A stretch of 64,000 nucleotides of DNA from Chitinophagaceae bacterium (GCA_947446645.1 CANFHA010000021.1:28925-92924); one strand, 5' to 3'; counted from the stretch's first letter, positions 17,225-26,652 are shown. The notes: generated by a model not told the origin, from the sequence alone. Numbers and translations: made by a program.

Positions 17225-18442
17225 TTATCTTTTTCTGTCCAAAAGCAAATCCACTTCGTGAAGAACCGTCTTCATGACTTTCTTTCTTTCATACTTCTCG
17301 AATACCATAGCGCGTGCTGCCTGGCCCATTTTTTCGGCGCTTTCTTTATTGTCTAGGCACCATTTAATAGCTTTTACAAAATCATCGGGCTTGTGCACGC
17401 GCAGGTAGTGGGTGCCGGGTGTGGCATCAATACCTTTGATGCCGGTAGCGGTGGCAATCACAATCTTGCCTGCGGCCATGGCTTCAAGTATCTTCACTCT
17501 AATGCCACCGCCTGTAAGCAAGGGCACAATCAGTATTTTTTTATCTGCTATGAATTCTTCGGCACTTGGCACTTCATCGTAGCAGTAGACGCCTTTGAAA
17601 TTCATTTTTTTGAATTCGTCGGGCATGTTGCGGCCTGCAAAGTAGAATTCGAACTTGGGGATGGCTTTCTGAATATGAGACCATGCATGTTTGAGGAACC
17701 AACGCATGCTGTTCTGGTTTGCGATCCAATCCATGGCACCCAGATGGTAGCCAACCCAACGCTCCCGCTCCGTATTAACAACCACTTTTTGTATATCTAT
17801 GCTGAAAGGGGCCACCACTATATTAGTGGTCGCTTCAAGCCGAGCTACAAGTGATGCGTCTTTTTCTGTGATGGCAAGCAACAAATCGTACATCTTCCAT
17901 GCCGCACGCTCGTAGTCCCGAACCCGCTTGGTAAGGTTATCGAAGTAAATACGCTTCACCTGGTTCTTGGTCTTCTTTTCCAGCCCCTTCCATATCTGGT
18001 ATTCTACATTGTGTAACCGTAAGACGTTTACAGCATTGGAGTGCATTTTGATTACCGGCATGTAAGTAGACAGATAAACACTCTCCACCTGCACCACATC
18101 GGGCTTAAAGGATATCAATACCTCTTTGAGCTTAGCTTTAAATACCTCGCTATAGAATCGTTTGGCATGTTCCGGCTCTTTACTAAAGAAATAGTTTTTG
18201 ACTATTTCTTTAAGTTTCAGCCTGTTATCTACATCTACCCAGGTAAACGCATGTAGATGAGTGAACAGCCGGGCTAAAGCGGTGTGAGCGATATGATGCT
18301 TTGATGTGTTCATGGCAAGCAGGTGTACCTGCCATCCTGCTTCATAATACCCCTGTATCATTGCATCCATGGCCAGGTTGCCGCCATCTTTGAGCGGATA
18401 TGGCACACGGTTGGTAATAATGAGTATTTTTCTTGCTTGCAT
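17225..18442 (-). CDS. Glycosyltransferase, GT4/GT1 family
   Basis: 405 residues. Begins 'ILIITNRVPYPLKDGGNLAM', a glycosyltransferase N-terminus similar in layout to the gene at 14619-15809. The donor-binding segment is 'PLLTGGGIRVKILEAMAAGKIVIATATG'. No signal peptide or membrane helix is seen. It is probably a cytoplasmic enzyme of surface glycan assembly. The two glycosyltransferases around ribBA may have arisen by duplication, although their middle regions differ. Confidence 0.9.
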   Translation of the reverse strand: MQARKILIITNRVPYPLKDGGNLAMDAMIQGYYEAGWQVHLLAMNTSKHHIAHTALARLFTHLHAFTWVDVDNRLKLKEIVKNYFFSKEPEHAKRFYSEVFKAKLKEVLISFKPDVVQVESVYLSTYMPVIKMHSNAVNVLRLHNVEYQIWKGLEKKTKNQVKRIYFDNLTKRVRDYERAAWKMYDLLLAITEKDASLVARLEATTNIVVAPFSIDIQKVVVNTERERWVGYHLGAMDWIANQNSMRWFLKHAWSHIQKAIPKFEFYFAGRNMPDEFKKMNFKGVYCYDEVPSAEEFIADKKILIVPLLTGGGIRVKILEAMAAGKIVIATATGIKGIDATPGTHYLRVHKPDDFVKAIKWCLDNKESAEKMGQAARAMVFEKYERKKVMKTVLHEVDLLLDRKR

Positions 18443-18553
18443 TGCGGGTGCGAAAATAGATAAATGTATTGTCTTTAGATAAAACAGAAAAAATCATAGG
18501 CTTATGTTTTTTAATCATGTATGTTAACAGTTAAATATTCTGCGAAGGTTTTT

Positions 18554-18561
18554 TAAATTTG
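18554..18561 (+). promoter_or_regulatory. -7 element of the formyltransferase gene
   Basis: TAAATTTG matches TAnnTTTG, 17 bases before the ATG at 18578. Confidence 0.45.
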
Positions 18562-18577
18562 AGCTGCAAACCTCCAC

Positions 18578-19318
18578 ATGAACAGGAAAAAACTTATCTT
18601 TTTAGGGTCAAAGCCAATAGGCTATGAATGCCTTTCTTACCTGATTTCTCAGCAGGAAACGATAGAGGTAGAGATAGCAGGTATACTCACCCGATCAAGG
18701 AAAGAGTTTGGGAATGCCCATGATCTGACGGCACTTGCGACCAAGCACGGTATACCAATAATAAGTAGCCTGGATGATATGCCGGAATGTGATATTATTT
18801 ATTCCGTTCAATATCATGAGATTTTGAAAAAGGTGCATATAGAAAAAGCCCGTGATATAGCAGTGAACCTGCACATGGCACCCTTGCCTGAATATCGCGG
18901 CGCCAATCAATTTACTTTTGCTATACTGGAGAACAAGCATGAATTTGGCACATCAATACATAAGATAGATCCACAGATAGACCATGGTGATATCCTTTTT
19001 CAGAAAAGGTTCTCTATTCCTGAAAAATGCTGTGTGGCGGACCTGTATGAGCTCACCTATAAAGCTTCGATAAGACTATTTCAACAATCGCTGGCCCACC
19101 TTATAAAAAGCAACTACTATTCAGTTCCGCAGGAGGCGCTTATAGCCAGGTTTGGGACCAGTATTCACTACCGCAAGGAAATGGAAGAGCTGAAGCTGAT
19201 AGACCTTAACTGGGACAAAGAAAAGATAGAACGTCATATTCGCGCCACATCAATGCCCGGCTTTGAGCCGCCTTACTGTATTGTAAATGGCAAAAAAGTG
19301 CATTTCTCCATGCAATAA
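18578..19318 (+). CDS. Formyltransferase-family protein, Fmt/ArnA-like
   Basis: 246 residues, shorter than methionyl-tRNA formyltransferase (about 310), so it is probably not Fmt itself. The catalytic core is present: 'AVNLHMAPLPEYRGANQF', which has the Asn and the family LP-x-x-RG turn (though Met replaces the usual Ser/Thr-containing step), and the catalytic Asp in 'QIDHGDILFQ'. Proteins of this length include sugar N-formyltransferases, which fits the neighbouring glycosyltransferases. The substrate is inferred only. Confidence 0.8.
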   Translation: MNRKKLIFLGSKPIGYECLSYLISQQETIEVEIAGILTRSRKEFGNAHDLTALATKHGIPIISSLDDMPECDIIYSVQYHEILKKVHIEKARDIAVNLHMAPLPEYRGANQFTFAILENKHEFGTSIHKIDPQIDHGDILFQKRFSIPEKCCVADLYELTYKASIRLFQQSLAHLIKSNYYSVPQEALIARFGTSIHYRKEMEELKLIDLNWDKEKIERHIRATSMPGFEPPYCIVNGKKVHFSMQ

Positions 19319-19335
19319 ACACGGCGGGTTACCAA

Positions 19336-19965
19336 TTATTTTGTTCCACCCACATTTACATAATTCTCTATTGGCTGCCGCTTTGCTATAGACCGGGCGA
19401 GGGTCATTTCATCGGCATATTCCAGTTCGCCGCCGAAGGCTATGCCGCGGGCAATAGTGGTGATATTAACTGGCAGATCCTTTAACTGGCGGGCAATGTA
19501 ATATACTGTGGTATCGCCTTCTATTGTGGGGCTCAGTGCCATTATCACCTCTCCAATACTGTTTTCCTTTATGCGGTCGTGGAGTGTAGAGATATTGAGC
19601 TGGTCAGGGCCTATACCATCGAGTGGTGAAAGTATGCCTCCGAGTACGTGGTACAGACCGCTATACTGCTGGGTGCTTTCGATAGCAATGACATCGCGGA
19701 TGGTTTCGACTACGCATACCTGGGAACGATTGCGACCCGGGTTTACACAAATAATGCAGACATCGCTATCGGAGATATTGTGGCAATGTTTGCAGAATTT
19801 TACGCCATGGCGCATACGGGAGACTGCACCCGTAAATTCGTCCACCTCACCAGTATCCATACGAAGGAGCTGCAACACCATGCGCAGCGCCGTTTTTTTG
19901 CCAATGCCGGGCAACCTTGAAAATTCCCTTACCGCGTCTTCAACCAGCTTTGATGAAAAAATCAT
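19336..19965 (-). CDS. recR: Recombination protein RecR
   Basis: 209 residues, normal length. A helix-hairpin-helix ('LPGIGKKTALRMVLQLL') is followed by a four-cysteine zinc finger ('CKHCHNISDSDVCIIC') and a Toprim domain ('CVVETIRDVIAIE' and 'VLGGILSPLDGIGPDQL'). It works with RecF and RecO at stalled forks and gaps. It converges on the formyltransferase gene with a 17-base gap. Confidence 0.97.
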   Translation of the reverse strand: MIFSSKLVEDAVREFSRLPGIGKKTALRMVLQLLRMDTGEVDEFTGAVSRMRHGVKFCKHCHNISDSDVCIICVNPGRNRSQVCVVETIRDVIAIESTQQYSGLYHVLGGILSPLDGIGPDQLNISTLHDRIKENSIGEVIMALSPTIEGDTTVYYIARQLKDLPVNITTIARGIAFGGELEYADEMTLARSIAKRQPIENYVNVGGTK

Positions 19966-20312
19966 TTAAAAAAATTGGAATTATTTAGTGTGCAAAGTTC
20001 TGACAATTTGGGCAATACCTGCGATAATCATTCTATGATTATCGGTTATGCTGGCACTGTATCGTTCCTGAATGGGTTTACACTTTACAATGTAATCCTA
20101 AAAGAAAATATTAGGACCATATCAAAAAGGATATTCCCCGTTTCGTGAGACCGCTTCGTGCCTCGCGAAGGAGGGGTTGATATTATTATTTGTTTTACTG
20201 CTGTAGATTTGACAACTTTTAGAAAGTTGTCAAATCTGAGAGAATTATCTCACAAACCATTAACTAAAAATATTTTCCCAACTTGCCTTATATTTGACTT
20301 TCACGAAAAACA
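19966..20312. other. Intergenic interval with two perfect stem-loops and a promoter
   Basis: No gene. CGATAATCA-TTCTA-TGATTATCG spans 20022-20044. GATTTGACAACTTT-TAG-AAAGTTGTCAAATC spans 20206-20236 (14-bp perfect stem). TATATTTG at 20289-20296 matches the -7 consensus 17 bases before the ATG of the TMTC-like gene. Confidence 0.75.
20206..20236. repeat. Perfect 14-bp stem-loop
   Basis: GATTTGACAACTTT, loop TAG, then AAAGTTGTCAAATC. I recall very similar hairpins dispersed in related genomes, so this is probably a repeat family member and not a dedicated terminator. No U-run follows on either strand. Confidence 0.8.
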
Positions 20313-22337
20313 ATGGCTAAGAAAATAAATAATACGTCGGGTTCAGGGCAGCGAATCGTTACTCCTGCGGCAAGTGCACAAGTAAAGAAGCCTGTGGCGC
20401 CTGTTGCCTCTGTGTATGAACCAGTGGTGAAGGATCCTTTCTTGCCTGCATGGCTGTATGAGTTTAAAATACAAGCTATAATTGTAGGGTTGCTCGCATT
20501 TGTGCTTTATGTAAATACATCGAGTAACGAGTATGCGCTTGATGATACCATAGCTATAGTAAAGAATGAGTACGTATGGGAGGGCTTTGCCGGCATACCG
20601 TCAATTATGACAAAGGATGCTTTCGACAGTTACTACAAGCAGTTCAACTCATCTAACCAGCTGAGCGGGGGACGTTACCGTCCGCTATCGCAGGTGTCGT
20701 TTGCCGTGGAGCAGCAGTTCTTTGGCGCTATACCTGTAGATAAAATGGACAGCTTTAAGACGCATCCTAACGGTATCAATCCCGGGTTCAGCTACGGAAT
20801 GAAGCAGCCATTTGAAAAGAAGTTTTTAAGCGACATGCATACCCGACACTTTTTTAATGTGCTGTGGTTTACTGCCTGCGTGGTAGTGCTGCTTTACTTT
20901 TTGCGCTATATAGTGTTCAAGAGCAACCCGATAATGGCGTTGCTGGCCGCCATATTGTTTGCGATACACCCGATACATACGGAGGTGGTGGCGAATGTAA
21001 AAAGCCGTGATGAGATAATGTCGCTGCTGTTTATATGCCTTACGTTCATATTCGCCTTCAAGTATGAGGAGCTGAAGAAGAAATGGATGGTGGTAGCGGG
21101 ATGCGCCAGTTACTTCCTGGCCTTCCTTGCCAAGGAGTACGCTATCTCCATGATCTTTTTGCTGCCGCTAAGCTTCATGATGTTTAACCGGTATTCATTT
21201 GGCAAGAGCATAAAGGCTTCTATGCCGTTCTTTGCGGTGGCGGGTGTATATATCGCTATGAGGCTGAGTATAGTGGCGCAGATGAATAAAGACTCTGATG
21301 CAGATATACTTAATAATCCCTATGCCAAGGTAGCCGATGATGCGGAGAAGAAGGCAACGCAGATATCTACCATACTCAACTACATAAAACTGCTGATATG
21401 GCCGCAGCACCTGAGCTCCGATTACTCATATAATACTATTTCCTACAAGAACTTTACGCACCCAATGGTTTGGGCGTCGATGCTGGTACATGGTTCGCTG
21501 GTGTGGATGATGTTCTCGTTTTTCAAGAAATCAATCTCCTTTGAACCAAAGGCCAGTGCACCAACGCCGGAAAGCGGCATAAGCAAAGCGACAGCACGTG
21601 TTATGTGTTTTGCCATTACTTTTTACCTGCTTAACCTGTTCCTGGTCAGCAACCTTGTCTTTAATATAGGTGGTACTATGGGGGAGCGTCTTATTTTTCA
21701 CTCTTCCGTAGGGTTTTGCATAGCTGTGGCTTACCTGCTTTACAAGGGAGCGGAAATGATGCGGCCAGCAATAACCGGCAAGATGGCACTGGGTGCGCTG
21801 ACACTGGCACTGGTAGGTCTATGCGGCTTTAAAACCATAGAGCGTAACAGGGACTGGAAGAATGATGATACACTTTTCAACCACGATATAGCGGAAGCAC
21901 CCAATAGTGTGTTGGTGAACGCGAATGTGGCCTCATCGCTCATAAACAAGGCTGAGGAAGAACCGAACCTGGAAGTGAAACGGGATGAACTGCACCGCGG
22001 ACTGGTGTACTACCATAAGGCGACGACCATACATAATACATTCGTATCGGGCTATATGAACACTTTTGTGGCCTACCTGAAACTGAATGAGCCGGACAGC
22101 GCCAAAACAAACCTGGACCTGGTGAAGATGTACTATCCCAACTATCCCAAGCTGGAGGAGATATACTACAACCTGGGGGTATGCTACTACATGAAGAAGC
22201 AGATACCGCAGGCTATACAGCAGTGGCAAACGTCTCTAAAACTGAAACCAACCTACATCATTGCACAGCAGAGCATAAATACCGCAATGCAGGCTATGCA
22301 GGCACAAGCAGCGGGGCAAGATGTGAAGGTGAAGTAA
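20313..22337 (+). CDS. TMTC-like polytopic membrane protein with TPR C-terminus
   Basis: 674 residues. After a short Ala/Pro-rich N-terminus come about ten membrane helices. The first extracytoplasmic loop has an acidic pair in 'NEYALDDTIAIV', and the segment 'HPIHTEVVANVKSRDEIMSLLF' closely follows the signature of TMTC/GT-C proteins ('HPxHTExVAxxxxRxDxLxxLF'). C-terminal TPR-like helices begin near 'NVASSLINKAEEEPN' and continue through 'EEIYYNLGVCYYMKKQIPQAIQQW'. Eukaryotic TMTCs are lipid-linked-mannose-dependent O-mannosyltransferases, so a GT-C role is plausible here but not proven. Confidence 0.8.
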   Translation: MAKKINNTSGSGQRIVTPAASAQVKKPVAPVASVYEPVVKDPFLPAWLYEFKIQAIIVGLLAFVLYVNTSSNEYALDDTIAIVKNEYVWEGFAGIPSIMTKDAFDSYYKQFNSSNQLSGGRYRPLSQVSFAVEQQFFGAIPVDKMDSFKTHPNGINPGFSYGMKQPFEKKFLSDMHTRHFFNVLWFTACVVVLLYFLRYIVFKSNPIMALLAAILFAIHPIHTEVVANVKSRDEIMSLLFICLTFIFAFKYEELKKKWMVVAGCASYFLAFLAKEYAISMIFLLPLSFMMFNRYSFGKSIKASMPFFAVAGVYIAMRLSIVAQMNKDSDADILNNPYAKVADDAEKKATQISTILNYIKLLIWPQHLSSDYSYNTISYKNFTHPMVWASMLVHGSLVWMMFSFFKKSISFEPKASAPTPESGISKATARVMCFAITFYLLNLFLVSNLVFNIGGTMGERLIFHSSVGFCIAVAYLLYKGAEMMRPAITGKMALGALTLALVGLCGFKTIERNRDWKNDDTLFNHDIAEAPNSVLVNANVASSLINKAEEEPNLEVKRDELHRGLVYYHKATTIHNTFVSGYMNTFVAYLKLNEPDSAKTNLDLVKMYYPNYPKLEEIYYNLGVCYYMKKQIPQAIQQWQTSLKLKPTYIIAQQSINTAMQAMQAQAAGQDVKVK

Positions 22338-22440
22338 GTGATAAGTGATAAGTGATAAGTTGATAGGTGTTACGTATCAATTTATCACTTTTTACTTTTT
22401 ACTTTTTACTTTTTAATTTTTAATTTTTAATTTTTAATTT
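22337..22440. repeat. Heptamer-phased tandem runs
   Basis: GTGATAA repeats three times with a seven-base period, followed by a run of TTTTTAC (three times) and TTTTTAA (four times), all in seven-base phase. It lies in the gap between convergent genes. Confidence 0.85.
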
Positions 22441-22468
22441 GCTGCGGGATGTTAGACAACTCAAGATG

Positions 22469-22957
22469 TCACTGATCACTTGTCAACTTTTCTAACTTAC
22501 TAATCCAGCGGTGGACTATATAGAGGGGAATGATTCCGAATATGCCGAAGCAGCAGTCAATGAGTATGTGAAACCATGGTATGCCGCGGGCGTTGCCCAT
22601 GATGAGCGCTAAGGGTATAACCGATATGCACGCGAGGATGCCCCATTCTATTACCCATTTATTTCGTACCGGGTCGCGATAAGGTCCTATGAACGCCATT
22701 CCTATAACGATGTGTGCAAACGCGAGCCAATCGTAACCGTAGAACAGGAAATGATTATTATCGTTGATCTCTTTTACGCCGAGCCATACCTTGTATAGCC
22801 ATGCGCCCAGGGCTGAGCCAGGATTGAAGATGTGGGTAGCCATAAGCCATTTGAGCTCGGAATAGGTAGGGAATGCGGTGATGCCGCTGAGTATAAGCAG
22901 TATTACAAACAGCAGGGTCATAGACCGGATACGGAAGAGGAGTTGTGAGGCAGTCAT
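22469..22957 (-). CDS. Conserved-looking integral membrane protein
   Basis: 162 residues with four predicted helices ('LLFVILLILSGITAFPTY', 'WLAFAHIVIGMAFIGPY', 'WGILACISVIPLALIMG', 'LIDCCFGIFGIIPLYIV'). Conserved-looking polar residues occur in 'AHIVIGMAFIGPYRDPVRNKW' and 'GIPWFHILID'. I do not recognise a named family. It diverges from the acyltransferase gene. Confidence 0.7.
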   Translation of the reverse strand: MTASQLLFRIRSMTLLFVILLILSGITAFPTYSELKWLMATHIFNPGSALGAWLYKVWLGVKEINDNNHFLFYGYDWLAFAHIVIGMAFIGPYRDPVRNKWVIEWGILACISVIPLALIMGNARGIPWFHILIDCCFGIFGIIPLYIVHRWISKLEKLTSDQ

Positions 22958-23033
22958 GCGGTAATAAAGGTATAAAATTGTGACCTGGAAAGTGGTAAGA
23001 ACAAACTAAGCGTATTAGCTTTACTGCCTACCC

Positions 23034-24154
23034 ATGCTTACTACTCCGGCTACTACTTACGGCAATCAAAAACTTGCAGGTTAGACCATTTACGGGCATT
23101 GGCAATAGCGCTTGTGCTGTTGTTTCATTACCGGCTGTTTGAGCATCCAGACTGGGTGGTGCCAGCCGGGAGATTCGGGTGGACTGGCGTGGATCTGTTT
23201 TTTGTGTTGAGCGGGTACCTGATCTCATCGCAGTTATTTTTGAAAATTGCGAAGGGACAGACGATAAGTTTTAAGGACTTCTTTATACGCAGGTTTTTCC
23301 GGATAATACCTGCGTATGCGATGGTTTTGGCAATTTATTTTTGTATACCTTATTTCAGGGAATGGGAGGCATTGCCACCACTCTGGAAGTACCTGACCTT
23401 TACCCAAAACCTGGGGCTTGACATAAGGGGCAACCGCACATTTTCGCATGCATGGTCGCTCTGCATTGAAGAGCAGTTTTACCTGGTGTTGCCGCTTACA
23501 CTTATCGCGCTGGTGCATCTAAAGGTTGGCCGAAAGGGGGCGCTTCTGCTGGCGAGCTTATTTGTGTTTGGGTTTGCCGCAAGGCTATACTGCTGGCAAC
23601 GCTTTGTAGCGCCTGTTGCCGATACTGACGCCTTTACTGCGCAGTGGTACAAATGGATCTATTACCCAACGTGGGGGAGGCTGGATGGCATACTTTGCGG
23701 TGTGACTATTGCGGCGCTGTTCCAGTTTTTTCCGGAAGCTATGCTGCGTATATCGAAGCATGGAAATAAACTGGTGTTGCTGAGCCTGATGCTTTTATCA
23801 GGGGCATATTGGTTGTGCCTGGATTCGCATTCATGGCCGGCATCTATTTTTGGATTTCCACTTGTATCTGCAGAGTATGGCGTAATGGTGGCAGCAGCTA
23901 TAAGCCCCAGTTGTTTTTTGTATAAGTTCAGAAGCGTTGTCACAGAAAAAGTTGCAGCATGGTCGTTTGCAATCTACCTCGTGCATAAAGGGATGATACA
24001 TATTGTGCAGGTTGAGTTTGTGAAATCTGGGCTAGCGGCTGATGGGAATCTGATGCTTTTGTTTTGCATCGCGGGGTCGGTAGCAGGCGCACTGCTCCTG
24101 CATTTTACCATTGAACAGCCGTTTATGAAGTTGAGGAAGAAGATAACCGGATGA
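23034..24154 (+). CDS. Acyltransferase 3 (OafA/YrhL-like), with apparent single-base frameshift
   Basis: The uninterrupted frame starts near 23099 and encodes about 351 residues with ten or so membrane helices and the family hallmarks 'GWTGVDLFFVLSGYLIS', 'FFIRRFFRIIPAY' and 'HAWSLCIEEQFYLVLPL'. The usual N-terminus is missing from that frame. From the ATG at 23034 another frame reads 'MLTTPATTYGNQKLAG' and stops at TAG; the long frame, read upstream, gives 'LDHLRALAIALVLLFHY'. One missing T near 23081 would join them into the expected family N-terminus. Such proteins O-acylate cell-surface sugars. The ATGA overlap with the next gene suggests coupling. Confidence 0.82.
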
Positions 24155-25224
24155 GAACACAACATTTACTTTTTTGTCTGTTGCTTTGTTTTGCAAATAA
24201 CGGATATGGCCAGTCGTTGAAAACCTTTTCAGACAGCATCAGGCAGGCGTATAAAATACCGGAACTTGGCTATGCAGTGGTAGCAGGTGATAGTGTACTA
24301 GCAATGGATGTGGCTGGCGTTAAAAAATGGGGTGCACAAATTGCAGCCGAAAAGAATGATTTCTTCCGGATAGGATCTAATACTAAAGCGATCACGGGTT
24401 TTATAGCTGCCACAAAGGTGAAGGAAAAGCGAATAGAATGGAATACGCGTTTTTTCGATTTGTTTCCTGAATTGAAGGCCGGCAGCAGGAAAGAATATTA
24501 TGACCTGACGTTGCTGAACCTGCTAACTTTCAGGACTCGTCTTTTCGCTTATACGTACACTAATGATACACCGGTAAAAGGACAGTTTAGCGGGAATGAG
24601 GACGAGCAACTATACCAGTTTGCCAGCTGGTTTTTTAAGCAAAAGCCAGTGCCCGGGAATGATCAGATCCATTTTTCGAACCTTGGGTATATAGCTGCTG
24701 CGTTGATGCTGGAGAAGGCCACAGGGAAGACTTATAAGCAGCTTGTCGGGGAGCTTGGCGACAGGCTGGGCATACAATTTAAGTTCGGCCAGCCCAATAA
24801 TATAGACAGCATGCAGCCGTGGGGCCATAGCGGCGATATGGTGCCGGAATCAGCGGGAGACAACTACAAACTAAACTGGTTGCTACCCGCAGGAAATATA
24901 TGCGTGAGCCTGCCGGACTACGTAAAGTTCATTCAGTTGCAGCTGCAAGGTCTGGCAGGCAAGTCAGATCTGCTAACAAAGGATGAATTTCATTTTTTGC
25001 ATTTCGGGCTTAACCGGTTTTCAGTAGGGTGGTTTTGGGATACGGATGAAAAGGGTCGTATTTTCTCGCATAATACAGGCAACCCGGGAACATTTCTAAC
25101 GAACGTATTTGTGTACCCTGAGCCGGATAGGGCTTTTATTCTGCTTTCTAATGCACAGACGGATGCAGTAGCGGAGGGGATGGGGATGATTTTGGAGGAA
25201 ATGGAAAGGCTGTATATCAGGTAA
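24151..25224 (+). CDS. Exported serine hydrolase, class C beta-lactamase fold
   Basis: 357 residues with a signal peptide ('LLFCLLLCFANNGYGQ'). The nucleophile motif SxxK is 'IGSNTKAITGF'. The second motif is 'HFSNLGY', where the usual Tyr of the YxN motif is Phe. The third-motif region is 'HNTGNPGTF'. Members of this superfamily hydrolyse esters or D-amino-acid peptides more often than beta-lactams. It overlaps the acyltransferase stop by four bases. Confidence 0.85.
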   Translation: MRTQHLLFCLLLCFANNGYGQSLKTFSDSIRQAYKIPELGYAVVAGDSVLAMDVAGVKKWGAQIAAEKNDFFRIGSNTKAITGFIAATKVKEKRIEWNTRFFDLFPELKAGSRKEYYDLTLLNLLTFRTRLFAYTYTNDTPVKGQFSGNEDEQLYQFASWFFKQKPVPGNDQIHFSNLGYIAAALMLEKATGKTYKQLVGELGDRLGIQFKFGQPNNIDSMQPWGHSGDMVPESAGDNYKLNWLLPAGNICVSLPDYVKFIQLQLQGLAGKSDLLTKDEFHFLHFGLNRFSVGWFWDTDEKGRIFSHNTGNPGTFLTNVFVYPEPDRAFILLSNAQTDAVAEGMGMILEEMERLYIR

Positions 25225-25244
25225 AGAAGGTTTCTGCTTTATTA

Positions 25245-25252
25245 TATCTTTG
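25245..25252 (+). promoter_or_regulatory. -7 element abutting purB
   Basis: TATCTTTG, a full match to TAnnTTTG, ends four bases before the purB ATG at 25257. A leaderless or near-leaderless purB message is implied, and the box sits right behind the upstream gene's stop. Confidence 0.45.
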
Positions 25253-25256
25253 CGGC

Positions 25257-26606
25257 ATGGAACTCAACGCACTTACCGCCATTAGCCCCATAGACGGGCG
25301 CTACCGTTCACAACTTGCTTCACTTGCTCCTTACTTTTCGGAGTATGGGCTAATACGCTACCGTGTGAAGGTGGAGGTGGAATATTTCCTGTTCCTGGCG
25401 GAGAAGAAAGTGATAACGTTGCCTGCGAAGGTAAAGCCGGCGAAGCTGCGGGCAATCTATGAGAATTTTACAGAGGCAGATGCGATGGAGATAAAGACCA
25501 CCGAGCGCACCACCAACCATGATGTAAAGGCGGTAGAATATTTTCTGAAGGACAAGCTGAAAGCCCTGGGGGCAGGGGATAGTGTGGAGTGGATACACTT
25601 CGGGCTGACATCGCAGGATATAAATAATACCGCGATACCTATGCTCTGGAAAGATGCAATGGAAGAACAATTTCTGCCACTGCTGATGAATACCCACCTG
25701 GCACTATACCACCTGGCACAGGAGTGGAAAGCCGTTCCCATGCTGGCACGTACACACGGGCAGCCGGCATCGCCCACAATGCTGGGTAAGGAGATAATGG
25801 TGTTTGTGGAGCGGCTGGAAGGGCAGATAGATCAGCTGTTCAACATTCCTTTTTCAGCAAAATTCGGCGGTGCAACGGGTAACTTCAATGCTCATCATGT
25901 AGCGTTTGGAACTATAGACTGGGAAAAATTTGGCAACGATTTTTTAGAAAAAAAGCTGGGTGTGGAGCGTATGCAATACACGACGCAGATAGAGCATTAT
26001 GACAATCTTGCGGCACAGTTTGATACGCTGAAACGCATAAATACGATATTCATAGACTTCTGCCGCGACGTGTGGCAGTACATATCTATGGAGTATTTTA
26101 AGCAGAAAGTGAAAGCAGGAGAGGTAGGCAGCAGTGCTATGCCGCACAAGGTGAATCCGATAGATTTTGAAAATGCGGAGGGTAATCTAGGCATTGCGAA
26201 TGCGCTGTATGAACATCTAAGTGCCAAACTGCCGATAAGCCGTTTACAGCGTGATCTTACCGACAGTACCGTGCTTCGTAATATAGGCGTGCCGATGAGT
26301 CATAGTTTCCTGGCGTTGCGTTCGATAGAGAAAGGACTCGGTAAGTTGCTGCTGAACCAGCAGAAAATGACCGATGACCTGGACCGCAACTGGGCGGTGG
26401 TGGCTGAAGCAATACAAACTGTGCTTAGAAGGGAGAACTATCCACAACCCTACGAGGCGCTGAAGGAGCTGACGCGGGGGAAAGCCAGCATAGGCAAGCA
26501 GGATATACATGACTTTATAGACACGCTGAAGGTGAGTGCGAAAGTGAAGAAAGAGTTGAAGGCGATAACACCTCATAACTATACGGGGGTTGAGTTTGAT
26601 TATTAA
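25257..26606 (+). CDS. purB: Adenylosuccinate lyase
   Basis: 449 residues, normal for the longer PurB class. Catalyses two beta-eliminations in purine synthesis. Begins 'LTAISPIDGRYRSQ'; 'TSQDINNTAIPML' and 'ARTHGQPASPTMLGKE' are active-site regions, and the fumarase-superfamily signature is 'GEVGSSAMPHKVNPIDFENAEG' (catalytic Ser loop). It is followed by the methyltransferase gene after 46 bases that include a heptamer-phased run. Confidence 0.97.
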   Translation: MELNALTAISPIDGRYRSQLASLAPYFSEYGLIRYRVKVEVEYFLFLAEKKVITLPAKVKPAKLRAIYENFTEADAMEIKTTERTTNHDVKAVEYFLKDKLKALGAGDSVEWIHFGLTSQDINNTAIPMLWKDAMEEQFLPLLMNTHLALYHLAQEWKAVPMLARTHGQPASPTMLGKEIMVFVERLEGQIDQLFNIPFSAKFGGATGNFNAHHVAFGTIDWEKFGNDFLEKKLGVERMQYTTQIEHYDNLAAQFDTLKRINTIFIDFCRDVWQYISMEYFKQKVKAGEVGSSAMPHKVNPIDFENAEGNLGIANALYEHLSAKLPISRLQRDLTDSTVLRNIGVPMSHSFLALRSIEKGLGKLLLNQQKMTDDLDRNWAVVAEAIQTVLRRENYPQPYEALKELTRGKASIGKQDIHDFIDTLKVSAKVKKELKAITPHNYTGVEFDY

Positions 26607-26652
26607 AGCAAAAGTCAAAAGTGAAACCCCAAAAGTTGTAAGACAGGTTTAA

